Assembly (NCBI GenBank): GCA_964405735.1
Contig: CAYOPD010000030.1
Span: 1-40,004 of the forward strand
Direction: 5' to 3'
Length of the DNA stretch: 40,004 bases
DNA from: JADJLQ01 sp964405735
GTDB taxonomy: Bacteria; Bacteroidota; Bacteroidia; Chitinophagales; Saprospiraceae
Each line of letters starts with the position of its first letter. Position 1 is the stretch's first letter. The position numbers were made by a program, and so were the translations under genes. Positions 32,877-40,004 of this stretch are shown here, one piece after another. Under the pieces are notes generated by a model. That model saw nothing but the letters and a program-made list of their open reading frames with translations, had not been told where the DNA came from and did not search any database.

Positions 32877-33976
32877 AAGAACTCGCGCTGGCAGAAATCC
32901 ATAAAACCCTGGGGGCCAGAATGGCTGAATTTGCAGGCTTTAATATGCCTATTTATTATCCCCAGGGGATCACGGAAGAACATATACAGGTCAGGAATAA
33001 GGCCGGGGTCTTTGACGTATCCCATATGGGAGAATTTATTGTGAAAGGAAAAGAAGCCCTGCGCCTCATCCAATCCCTGACCACCAACGATGCTTCAAAG
33101 CTGGAGATCGGACAGGCACAATACAGCTGCCTGCCCAACCTGGAGGGCGGGATCGTGGACGACCTGCTGGTTTACCGCCTGGACGAAGACCAGTGCGCAG
33201 AAGGAGAACAAGCCTTTATGCTGGTGGTCAATGCCGGCAACATCGACAAGGACTGGGCCTGGATCAACGCATCCAATACTTATGATACCCGGCTGATCAA
33301 TATCTCCGACCAAACCGCCCTGCTCGCCGTACAAGGCCCCCTGGCGGCCCAGGCTTTGCAGCCGCTGACTCCGGTGCGCCTCTCCGAACTGGCCTATTAT
33401 ACCTTTACCAAAGGGCAGGTTGCGGGGGTGGACAATGTACTAATCTCGGCAACCGGATATACCGGGGCAGGCGGTTTTGAATTGTATTTTGATGAAAAGC
33501 ATGCTATCCCCCTTTGGCAGGCCATATTCGAGTCCGGCAAATCCGTGAATATCCAGCCGGTGGGCTTGGGGGCCCGGGATACCCTCCGCCTGGAAAAGGG
33601 ATATTGCCTTTATGGACATGATATCGACGATACCACCTCGCCCCTCGAGGCTGGCTTAGGCTGGATCACCAAATTGTCCAAGGGCCCTTTTTCCTCTTCT
33701 GAAATTTTTGAACGTCAGAAAAAGGAAGGGGTGAAGAGAAAATTGGTTGGATTCAAAGTCAACGACCGTCGTGTGCCCAGGCAGCATTATCCCATCCATT
33801 CCCCCGAAGGACAGGCAATCGGGGAGGTGACCTCCGGAACCATTTCTCCCAGCCTGGGTTATCCGATCGGGATGGGTTATGTTGGTACGGCTTATTCCAC
33901 ACCAGGTTCCCGGATCCGGATCAAAGCGGGGGAAAAGATGCTGGATGCGGAGGTGGTGAAATTGCCTTTTCTTTAG
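32873..33976 (+). CDS. gcvT: Glycine cleavage system aminomethyltransferase (T protein)
   Basis: A 367-residue GcvT, close to the family's usual 360-370. The hallmarks are MAEFAGFNMPIYY, AGVFDVSHMGE, QYSCLPNLEGGIVDDLLVY, VVNAGNIDKDWAW, SATGYTGAGGFELYF, GLGARDTLRLEKGYCLYGHDI and the C-terminal TSGTISPSLGYPIGMGYV. It takes the aminomethyl group from lipoylated H protein and transfers it to tetrahydrofolate, releasing ammonia, in the cytoplasm. No other gcv gene is in the window. It begins inside the last codon of the HEAT-cyclophilin gene. Confidence 0.96.
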   Translation: MKELALAEIHKTLGARMAEFAGFNMPIYYPQGITEEHIQVRNKAGVFDVSHMGEFIVKGKEALRLIQSLTTNDASKLEIGQAQYSCLPNLEGGIVDDLLVYRLDEDQCAEGEQAFMLVVNAGNIDKDWAWINASNTYDTRLINISDQTALLAVQGPLAAQALQPLTPVRLSELAYYTFTKGQVAGVDNVLISATGYTGAGGFELYFDEKHAIPLWQAIFESGKSVNIQPVGLGARDTLRLEKGYCLYGHDIDDTTSPLEAGLGWITKLSKGPFSSSEIFERQKKEGVKRKLVGFKVNDRRVPRQHYPIHSPEGQAIGEVTSGTISPSLGYPIGMGYVGTAYSTPGSRIRIKAGEKMLDAEVVKLPFL

Positions 33977-33988
33977 CTTGTTCAGGAC

Positions 33989-34001
33989 GGTTCCCGGAAC
34001 C
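33989..34001 (+). terminator. Short hairpin after gcvT
   Basis: GGTTC-CCG-GAACC (5-bp stem, 3-nt loop) 12 bp after the gcvT stop, followed by AT-rich sequence without a real T-run. A weak terminator at best. Confidence 0.3.
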
Positions 34002-34145
34002 ATAATAATTTAAACATAATTTGTCCCGCCCCCCGGGCAACAAGCGGATAACAGCGATGGCTGGAATTTTCTATCTTACTCTGCCAAGCATATCCACCAA
34101 ACGACACCGATCCCTCCAAGTGTCCGCAAAAATACCGCTTCCCTT

Positions 34146-35219
34146 ATGCAGATTTTTCCTTTCCATGCCCACATTCCCGATCTGAAAAAAGTTCGGTTTG
34201 ATGAATCATTCTACCAGGGCATCCGGGAGAATTTTTATAAGACTTTCAGGAAGGGAGCATTCAAGCCGGTCGAGGGGGAGGCGTATTTTGTTTTGGAAAT
34301 CAAGGATAGGCAAATGACCTCTACCGGACTGATCGCCATGACGGATATCCGGGACTACCTGAACCAAAAAATCCGCAAGCACGAACGCACCCTGGAAGAA
34401 AAACAAAAACTGCACCACCAGTTGTTTATCGAAAGGAAGGCCATGATCAAACCGGTCGCCCTGATGATTCCGGCAAATGACAGATTGAACACCCTGTATC
34501 TGGATATTAAAACGGATACCAAGCCCCTTTTGAAAATCAGGTTCCCGGACAAATCCGTGACCCATACCCTCTGGAAAGTAGACGATCCTGTAAGGACCGC
34601 GCTCCTCCATCGTCAATACCAAAAGGGCGTGCGAACTGCCGTGATCGCGGATGGCCATCACCGGTTTGCGACCTCGGCATTATTGTACGAAAGGACGAAG
34701 GGGCATTCCCATCAAAAGATTCTGACGGTATATTTTACGCCCGATCAGTTGAAAATATCCGGCTTTTTCCGGGTCGTGGATCCCTTAAAGGGCAGCAGCG
34801 CCCAAAAGATAGCCCTGCGCCTGAAAACAGCGACGGAGCAATGGGAACCCGTGACGAAATTGCAAAATAAAAAGGAGCTGATCTATATGGCCCATGACCA
34901 TCAACTTTACCAGTTCCGGATACCGGCAAAGGCCGAACGGATTTCCCTGCCTTCGCTTTTTTCGGAAAAAATTCTGCATGGGGTTTTCGATATCCGGGAT
35001 GAAGCCAGAAGCCCGAGAATCAGCTACTTTGAAAAAACCTACGATGAGGGCGTTTTAAAATCCCTGATGGAACAATACGCTCAAAAATATATTTTCATCC
35101 TGCCTTCTCTTACCCCCGGGGAAATCCTGCGCAATAAAAAAATCCTTCCCCCGAAAAGTACTTATTTTATGCCCAGGATTATCAATGGCCTGGTCGTGGC
35201 GCTTGGCCAGGGGCTTTGA
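34146..35219 (+). CDS. DUF1015 family protein
   Basis: A 357-residue cytoplasmic protein of the DUF1015 family: ADGHHRFATSALLYER (about 166-181), LTVYFTPDQLKISGFFRV and the C-terminal LPPKSTYFMPRIINGLVV are the conserved blocks. Family members are usually 400 or more residues, so the N-terminal region is somewhat short. The first 30 residues still align with the family start (FPFHAHIPD). The function is unknown; in other bacteria the gene often lies near serC/serA. It is followed 41 bp later by a GNAT gene. Confidence 0.85.
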   Translation: MQIFPFHAHIPDLKKVRFDESFYQGIRENFYKTFRKGAFKPVEGEAYFVLEIKDRQMTSTGLIAMTDIRDYLNQKIRKHERTLEEKQKLHHQLFIERKAMIKPVALMIPANDRLNTLYLDIKTDTKPLLKIRFPDKSVTHTLWKVDDPVRTALLHRQYQKGVRTAVIADGHHRFATSALLYERTKGHSHQKILTVYFTPDQLKISGFFRVVDPLKGSSAQKIALRLKTATEQWEPVTKLQNKKELIYMAHDHQLYQFRIPAKAERISLPSLFSEKILHGVFDIRDEARSPRISYFEKTYDEGVLKSLMEQYAQKYIFILPSLTPGEILRNKKILPPKSTYFMPRIINGLVVALGQGL

Positions 35220-35260
35220 CTCCTTTTTGCAGGAAGTGGAGGTCTCCTGATTTTTAAACC

Positions 35261-35767
35261 ATGGAAAAACAAATAAGACTCCGGAAAGCCTCCCTGGCGG
35301 ATTTGGCATTACTCCGGCATTGGGACGAACAAAAACATGTGCTGGAATCCGACCCCAACGACGACTGGAACTGGGAATATGAATTGCAGCGTGAACCATC
35401 CTGGAGAGAACAGCTGATCGCTGAAAGGCGGGGCCGACCGATAGGTTTTATCCAGATCATTGATCCGGCCAGGGAGGAAAGTCATTATTGGGGAGATATC
35501 CCTGATGGCCTGCGGGCCATCGACATCTGGATTGGAGAACTTAATGATCTCGGAAAAGGATACGGAACGGAGATCATGCGACTCGCGATTAACCAGTGTT
35601 TTGAGGATCCCCAGGTCAGCGCCATCCTGCTGGACCCTCTGGAATCCAACACCCGGGCCCATCGTTTTTATGAAAGGTTGGGGTTCAGGTTGTTGAAAAA
35701 ACAGCGCTTCGGCGGGGATGACTGTTTTGTATACAAGTTGATGAGGGAAGACTGGCAGGCCGGTTAA
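35261..35767 (+). CDS. GNAT acetyltransferase, AAC(6')/RimJ-like
   Basis: A 168-residue N-acetyltransferase. IRLRKASLADLALLRHWDE is the usual N-terminal beta-alpha unit. AIDIWIGELNDLGKGYGTEIMRLAI (about 86-110) holds the acetyl-CoA-binding motif. LDPLESNTRAHRFYERLGF (about 124-142) is motif B. The block DIWIGE-x-NDLGKGYGTE is shared with AAC(6')-type and siderophore acetyltransferases. The acceptor cannot be predicted, and antibiotic resistance should not be assumed. Confidence 0.85.
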   Translation: MEKQIRLRKASLADLALLRHWDEQKHVLESDPNDDWNWEYELQREPSWREQLIAERRGRPIGFIQIIDPAREESHYWGDIPDGLRAIDIWIGELNDLGKGYGTEIMRLAINQCFEDPQVSAILLDPLESNTRAHRFYERLGFRLLKKQRFGGDDCFVYKLMREDWQAG

Positions 35768-35794
35768 ATTAAAAAAGTATCAAAACAGCGGCAG

Positions 35795-36721
35795 ATGTAT
35801 AAAAGCATAAAAAACAATCTCCGGAAAATTACGCTCGACCGGAATTTATACCGGATTCATAAAGAAATGTCCGGGCCGGGTACATTTGGAATGGACGGTA
35901 CACCTGAACTTTTTGAAGGGAAATTCGGACTGTATTCTACGCAAGGGACAATAAAGAATATTGGCCCAATAAAAACGGAGTATTTCCGCATATCGCTGGC
36001 GCGGAAAGGCACAGCCATATTTAACATCGGCCTCGAAAAGTATGAACCGCGAAGGAATTTTATTCTTTTTGGAATCCCGGGACAGGTATTTTCTTTTCAG
36101 GATATCAGCAGTGATTTCCTGGCCTATTACATGCTTTTTTCAGAGGGGTTCCTGGCCGGCCCGGATTTGAAAATAAACAATGAAGTGCTTCCATTCCTTA
36201 ACCATACAGGCATCCAGTGTTTTGAACTGGAGGAGCAAACGGCCGGGGAAATTGAATTGCTGATTTTTAAAATCAATGAAGAGATCATAAAAAAAGAACC
36301 TGCTGCTGGGGCCATGGTCCGGCATTTGATCAGGATTATTCTGATTTATGCTTACAGGGGATATCATCCGGCCCCCGGGCCATCGGAATTAATAAACAAC
36401 CCATCCCGGCAATTGTTTAACCGGTATATCAAACTGGTGAATGCAAATTTTTTATCCGTCCGGCGAGTATCCGATTATGCCGCCATGCTTCACGTCTCCG
36501 CAGACCACCTGAACAGGGCCATTAAATACAGTTCAGGTAAAACCGCTCATGAACTCGTAAACGAAATGATCAACATGGAAGCAAAAGCCATGCTCCTGCA
36601 TACCGGTATGAGCATTTCCGAAATTGCCTATACCCTTAAATTCACAGACCCTTCGCATTTTAACCGGTTTTTCAGGACTAAAAACGGTTATTCTCCCCTG
36701 CAATTCAGAAAAAAATCGTAA
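35795..36721 (+). CDS. AraC-family transcriptional regulator
   Basis: A 308-residue soluble regulator. The N-terminal 190 residues are a cupin-like sensing domain (beta-rich, YFRISLARKGTAIFNIG). The C-terminal 100 residues are the DNA-binding domain with two HTH motifs (RRVSDYAAMLHVSADHLNRA; MSISEIAYTLKFTDPSHFNRF) and the ending FRTKNGYSPLQFRKK. It lies 79 bp upstream of a SnoaL-like gene on the same strand, which it may regulate. Confidence 0.9.
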   Translation: MYKSIKNNLRKITLDRNLYRIHKEMSGPGTFGMDGTPELFEGKFGLYSTQGTIKNIGPIKTEYFRISLARKGTAIFNIGLEKYEPRRNFILFGIPGQVFSFQDISSDFLAYYMLFSEGFLAGPDLKINNEVLPFLNHTGIQCFELEEQTAGEIELLIFKINEEIIKKEPAAGAMVRHLIRIILIYAYRGYHPAPGPSELINNPSRQLFNRYIKLVNANFLSVRRVSDYAAMLHVSADHLNRAIKYSSGKTAHELVNEMINMEAKAMLLHTGMSISEIAYTLKFTDPSHFNRFFRTKNGYSPLQFRKKS

Positions 36722-36799
36722 CCGTACCATAAGTTGCAGGATCTGTACCAACCCGTGTGCCGGCCGGGCAGGAATATTTGTGGTCTAAAACTCCTTTTT

Positions 36800-37210
36800 A
36801 TGAACTCAAAACAAAATAAAGAGACCGTTTACAGGGTGAACAAAGAATTTATTCAGGATGGAAACATGGACACGTTTTTTGAAATTTTTTCAGAAGACTT
36901 TATCAACCATACGGCACCGCCAGGATCAAATTCAAACCGCGAAGGCGTGATTTATTTTTTCAACCACCTCCTCCGGCCTGCTTTTCCTGACCTGAGGGTG
37001 GAAGTTCATGAAATGATTGCGGAGGGAGACAAAGTGGCTACCCGTAAGTCTTTTCATGCCACCCACCGGGGCGAATTTCTGGGACTGGCCCCGACAGGAA
37101 AAGCGGTGACCATGGAGGTCTTGGACATCATTCAACTGGAGGACGGAAAGTACAAGGGACATTGGGGTATTTTGGATTTGCAGGGTGTGTTGAATCAATT
37201 GCAGTCCTGA
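36800..37210 (+). CDS. SnoaL-like ester cyclase/NTF2-fold protein
   Basis: A 136-residue protein of the SnoaL-like polyketide-cyclase/ester-cyclase group: FFEIFSEDFINHTAPPGSN, FPDLRVEVHEMIAEGDKVATRKSFHATHRGEFLGLAPTGK and HWGILDLQGVLNQL. I start at the ATG at 36800 (MNSKQNKETVY); an in-frame ATG at 36734 would add 22 residues without family resemblance. Members range from true cyclases to scavenging hydrolases, so the substrate is unknown. It is probably co-transcribed with or controlled by the AraC gene upstream. Confidence 0.82.
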   Translation: MNSKQNKETVYRVNKEFIQDGNMDTFFEIFSEDFINHTAPPGSNSNREGVIYFFNHLLRPAFPDLRVEVHEMIAEGDKVATRKSFHATHRGEFLGLAPTGKAVTMEVLDIIQLEDGKYKGHWGILDLQGVLNQLQS

Positions 37211-37285
37211 TCCAAGATCGTAACCATTTAAAAATCCATCCGGTAAATTACCCTCGGAAGGGTATTGCAGGGTTAATATCAAAGA

Positions 37286-37474
37286 ATGAGATTTAAGGTC
37301 AGATTCTATTCGCTCCTCATAGAAAATATGCAAGGTCAGACTTTGCTTCAGATCCCCATCCGGGAAGCAAAATCAAGGCTCAGCATGGACAGGCTGGACT
37401 CAGGCCTTTATATGGTACAGGTGATGAATGAAAAGCATCAGCTGGTACACAGGTCCAAACTGGTAGTCCTTTGA
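37286..37474 (+). pseudogene. Orphan T9SS C-terminal sorting-domain fragment
   Basis: The 62 codons encode only the latter part of a T9SS type A sorting domain: ENMQGQTLLQIPI, SRLSMDRLDSGLYMVQVMN and VHRSKLVVL. The preceding cargo and the usual PNP motif are absent from this frame. An adjacent frame at about 37229-37270 reads KNPSGKL, which could be a shifted remnant of that motif. It is best read as the remains of a deleted secreted-protein gene. Whether it is translated is doubtful. Confidence 0.65.
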
Positions 37475-37680
37475 TTAAGCCGGTAATTTCAAATCTTGCA
37501 ACGAATTTGTCAGGACGAGCTAAGCTTCGGATATATCATATCTATTGAAAGAATACTAATCGCTTTTTAGAAAGCAGGAGGCTGGAGCCAAGCTCCTCTA
37601 TAACGAAGACGATTTGAGTTTTCATGTCCAATTTTGTAATTTGGAAACCTATAAAGATTGGATCCACGGATTGAGAGAGT
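37475..37680. other. 206-bp intergenic region with palindromes
   Basis: It contains two palindromes related to those at 20673 and 20732 and no coding frame I can support. Together with the T9SS remnant it makes 37211-37680 a stretch without intact genes. Confidence 0.5.
37514..37596. repeat. Two further palindromes of the GAGCTTAGCTC class
   Basis: An imperfect palindrome (CGAGCTAAGCTTCG, 37515-37528) is the reverse orientation of the core near 20673. GGAGC-CAA-GCTCC (37584-37596) is a 5-bp stem with a 3-nt loop like the copy at 20732. Both are intergenic, 17 kb from the first pair. Confidence 0.5.
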
Positions 37681-38049
37681 ATGAATTCAAGACCTGTTAC
37701 CATCGACGAATATGTAGCTGAATTTCCAAAAGAAATTCAGTTGATCCTGCAGAAAATAAGGACAACCATCAGGGAATCCGCCCCCCAGGCGAAAGAGACC
37801 ATCAATTACCAGATCCCTACCTTTACCCTCAATGGGAACCTCGTACATTTCGCCGCCTTCAAAAACCATATCGGTTTTTATCCCAGCCCTTCCGGCATGA
37901 GCGCTTTTGCCACGGAATTATCCGACTACAAAAGTGCAAAAGGATCCGTGCAATTCCCTCTTGACCAACCCATACCCTATGATCTCATCGCCCGCATCGT
38001 CCGGTTCCGGGTGAAGGAAAACGAACAAAAGGCCAGGAAGAAAAAATAA
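37681..38049 (+). CDS. DUF1801 (YdhG/iron-chaperone-like) protein
   Basis: A 122-residue small cytoplasmic protein of the DUF1801/YdhG family: TIDEYVAEFPKEIQLILQKIR, AKETINYQIPTFTLNGNLVHFAAFKNHIGFYP and SVQFPLDQPIPYDLIARIVRFRV are family landmarks. Members are related to frataxin-like iron chaperones, though a physiological role is not established. It is followed 6 bp later by a paralogue fused to another domain, so the two arose by tandem duplication. Confidence 0.9.
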   Translation: MNSRPVTIDEYVAEFPKEIQLILQKIRTTIRESAPQAKETINYQIPTFTLNGNLVHFAAFKNHIGFYPSPSGMSAFATELSDYKSAKGSVQFPLDQPIPYDLIARIVRFRVKENEQKARKKK

Positions 38050-38055
38050 AAGCTC

Positions 38056-38784
38056 ATGCAAAATATCGGAGCCGAAACGGTTGATGAATACCTTGCCGCC
38101 TTCCCTGCGGAGATCCGGTTCAATCTTGAACAAATCAGAAAAATAGTCCTGGAGGCTGTGCCTGAAGTCCGGGAAAGCATATCCTTTCATATTCCTTTCT
38201 ACCGGTATCACGGTAAGTTGGTCCAGTTTGCTGCTTATGACCGGCATATTGGATTTTATCCGGGGGCAACGGCAATCAGGGCCTTTATTACTGAACTCGC
38301 TGGTTATAAAAATTCCAAAGGAGCCATACATCTACCTTTGGTCGGGCCCTTGCCCCGGAAACTGCTCGGGGAAATAATCCGATTTCGGGTGAAAGAAAAC
38401 CAGGAAAAACGGGATTTGAATTCTCTGGTTCAAGCCTCAAGAAGCAATAAAAAAATTTGCCCCAGTGGCCATGAATTTTATAAGAACAGTGACTGCCCCG
38501 TCTGCCCGGAATGTGAGCAATTGCGCAAACCCCTGGATGGTTTTCTTTCGAAAATTGGCGCTCCAGCCCGGCGTGCCCTGGAAGCAAAAGGCATTCTGAC
38601 ACTTGCACAACTTTCAAATTATACAGAACAGGAAATCGCGGTTCTTCATGGTATTGGCAGGAAAGCCATGAATCAGTTCCGTTTGGCCCTGGAAGAAAAG
38701 GGCTTAACCTTTAATTCAGGGCAAAAATTTGTAATCAATACCAGCCCGAAAAGGCCGGTTAAGCAGATTGGACTGTCTGGTTGA
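38056..38784 (+). CDS. DUF1801 domain fused to zinc-ribbon and RpoA-CTD-like HhH domain
   Basis: A 242-residue fusion. Residues 1-118 are a DUF1801 domain paralogous to the upstream protein (TVDEYLAAFPAEIRFNLEQIR, FAAYDRHIGFYPG). A linker (119-133) leads to a zinc-ribbon-like unit with C135, H139, C147, C150 and C153 (CPSGHEF; CPVCPEC). Residues about 160-217 are an HhH module resembling the RNA polymerase alpha C-terminal domain (GAPARRALEAKGILTLAQL; EIAVLHGIGRKAMNQ). As I recall, the zinc-ribbon/HhH part alone occurs in Bacteroidota as a separate protein of about 90 residues. The last 25 residues are basic. Its 3' end overlaps the convergent MFS gene by 26 bp. Confidence 0.85.
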   Translation: MQNIGAETVDEYLAAFPAEIRFNLEQIRKIVLEAVPEVRESISFHIPFYRYHGKLVQFAAYDRHIGFYPGATAIRAFITELAGYKNSKGAIHLPLVGPLPRKLLGEIIRFRVKENQEKRDLNSLVQASRSNKKICPSGHEFYKNSDCPVCPECEQLRKPLDGFLSKIGAPARRALEAKGILTLAQLSNYTEQEIAVLHGIGRKAMNQFRLALEEKGLTFNSGQKFVINTSPKRPVKQIGLSG

Positions 38785-40003
38785 GGATGGAATTGACCCT
38801 TATCTCGCATTTCATTCTGAAAAAAATGATGCAACCGGATGCAAAGGTAAGGGTACCTATAAATAATATGGACACATTGATATTGATCAAATCCGCAAGG
38901 ATCCCCGTGAGCACGGCACCAATCGCGTACCCTAAGTCCCGCCATAAACGAAAAATGCCGATGCTTTTTGCCCTGTCCTGCGGGTTGGTGTTTTCTGCAA
39001 CAGTAGCGAGGAAGGTGGGATAAACCATGGCTGTGCCCCAGCCTAAAAGGGCAGACAAAAATATAAAGTGGGCCAGGGACTGAGCCCAGGACAGGAGCAG
39101 CAGGGCCAGGGCCTGAAGGAACATTCCCAGGTACAGCATATTTTTCTTGCAATACCGGTCCGCCATGCCGCCGGTGATCAATTGGCCCAATCCCCATACC
39201 GCCGGATAAACCGCAGTCACCATGCCAATTTCTCCAATGGCAAATCCTTTGCCTGCCAGCAGGATTGGAAGCAGGCCCCAGGCCATCCCGTCATTCAGGT
39301 TGTTGACCAGCCCGGCCTGAGTCACGGAGCCCAGGTTTTTATCTCTCCAGGTGGTATCCCAAAATACATTTCGCAGATCAGGAAGGGCATTGGTCATTTT
39401 TTCCTTAGCTACATGATGCTTGGTGTCCTTGACCAGGAATATGCTGGCCAACAGCCCGAGAACGACCAATACCATGCCGGTATAAAATGGATAGGGCCTG
39501 AGACCAAATTCGCCTGCAATCCAGCCGGTAAGAAAGGCAACCAGGGCCAGGGAGAGATATCCCGCAAACTCGTTCAGGCCCATGGCAAAACCTCTTTGTT
39601 TTTCACCGACCAGGTCGATCTTCATCACGATGGTACTGCTCCAGGCCAATCCCTGGTTGAGACCTAATAAAACATTGGCGGCAATGATCCAGCTCCAGTT
39701 TGGGGCAAACATGAGCATAAAAGGAATAGGGATGCCGGCGACCCAGCCTGCGATGAGCAGGTTTTTTCTGCCAAATTTATTTGCAAGGACGCCGGTATAA
39801 TAATTGGTGATGGCCTTTACAATACCGAATACGACGATAAACGAAAGAATCGCTGTCTTTGCGGCAATTTCAAATTCCTGTTCGGCAATCTTAGGCAGTA
39901 TCGATCGCTCGAGGCCCACCATGCCGCCAACGAAACCATTGACGATCACCAGCAGGGTAAATTGCCTCCAGTTCTCTTTTAAGCCCAGCTTGATATGTTC
40001 CAT
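38759..40003 (-). CDS. MFS transporter
   Basis: A 414-residue major facilitator with about 12 hydrophobic segments and the intracellular-loop motif GVLANKFGRKNLLIAGW (about 71-87), a form of motif A. A second half-repeat GMADRYCKKNMLY follows near 275. The ATG is one base inside the window edge, so the start is plausible, but an upstream start cannot be excluded. The substrate cannot be inferred; the sequence most resembles multidrug or sugar-type efflux members of the family. It converges on and overlaps the DUF1801-fusion gene by 26 bp. Confidence 0.88.
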   Translation of the reverse strand: MEHIKLGLKENWRQFTLLVIVNGFVGGMVGLERSILPKIAEQEFEIAAKTAILSFIVVFGIVKAITNYYTGVLANKFGRKNLLIAGWVAGIPIPFMLMFAPNWSWIIAANVLLGLNQGLAWSSTIVMKIDLVGEKQRGFAMGLNEFAGYLSLALVAFLTGWIAGEFGLRPYPFYTGMVLVVLGLLASIFLVKDTKHHVAKEKMTNALPDLRNVFWDTTWRDKNLGSVTQAGLVNNLNDGMAWGLLPILLAGKGFAIGEIGMVTAVYPAVWGLGQLITGGMADRYCKKNMLYLGMFLQALALLLLSWAQSLAHFIFLSALLGWGTAMVYPTFLATVAENTNPQDRAKSIGIFRLWRDLGYAIGAVLTGILADLININVSILFIGTLTFASGCIIFFRMKCEIRVNSILNQTVQSA

Positions 40004-40004
40004 T

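Noticed and set aside
35261..35767. Calling the GNAT gene an aminoglycoside resistance enzyme
   Set aside because: Only the general AAC(6')-like acetyl-CoA motif is visible; the acceptor site cannot be assigned from sequence.

Overview
The window looks like a piece of a draft or metagenome-assembled genome from the phylum Bacteroidota, most likely a Saprospiria/Chitinophagia-type organism. The evidence is as follows. Two secreted proteins end in type IX secretion (T9SS, Por) C-terminal sorting domains, and a third such domain survives as an orphan fragment. Several putative promoters match the Bacteroidota -7 box TAnnTTTG. Shine-Dalgarno sites are largely absent. Family content also fits: SprB/PKD-like repeats, 7TM-AraC regulators, DUF2147, RIC with an N-terminal DUF2249, and small outer-membrane barrels. 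Two runs of exactly 100 N (11660-11759 and 17328-17427) are scaffold joins, and open frames crossing them are artefacts. No rRNA, tRNA, CRISPR array or transposase was seen.

Layout. 2-1402 is the 3' part of a T9SS-secreted adhesin-like protein. 1502-7860 is a leftward block: a DHFR-like reductase, a large secreted protein combining a 5'-nucleotidase fold that has lost its metal ligands with a C-terminal barrel-like region, a FAD/NAD(P)H oxidoreductase and a polytopic double-[4Fe-4S] membrane protein. 7918-9845 is a rightward methionine/glutamine transaminase and omega-amidase pair. 9902-10566 is a decayed ERCC4-HhH nuclease gene. 10685-12588 holds a di-iron Fe-S repair protein (RIC) behind a palindrome and promoter, a scaffold gap, a gene tail with a strong hairpin, and a hemerythrin-like protein. 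12669-15377 is a DUF4062-STAND NTPase-TPR protein. Directly behind it lies a 5'-truncated DUF2975 gene with its partner XRE regulator.

15951-20625 is a leftward, translationally coupled cluster: rsgA, an esterase-propeller fusion, a metallophosphoesterase (cut by the gap) and an AGE-family sugar epimerase (cut by the gap and frameshifted). 20856-23901 is a leftward set with a membrane-anchored AraC regulator, three copies of a GTTGAGAC hairpin repeat, a lipoprotein alpha/beta hydrolase and a barrel protein. 24173-26929 is leftward housekeeping: a Cdd1-type HhH protein, a cyclase, a small membrane protein and an M48 lipoprotein protease. 27013-38784 is rightward: a T9SS GH13 amylase, DUF2147, a small orphan gene with a terminator, a HEAT-cyclophilin lipoprotein coupled to gcvT, DUF1015, GNAT, AraC, a SnoaL-like protein, an orphan T9SS domain, and tandem DUF1801 genes, the second fused to a zinc-ribbon plus RpoA-CTD-like HhH module. 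A leftward MFS transporter closes the window.

The most unusual items are the metal-ligand-less 5'-nucleotidase/barrel protein in a redox cluster, the STAND protein abutting a truncated regulator module, the GTTGAGAC repeats beside the 7TM-AraC gene, the DUF1801-HhH fusion, and the palindrome over the RIC promoter. I saw no large, unmistakably new system; these are candidates read by eye without database searches.
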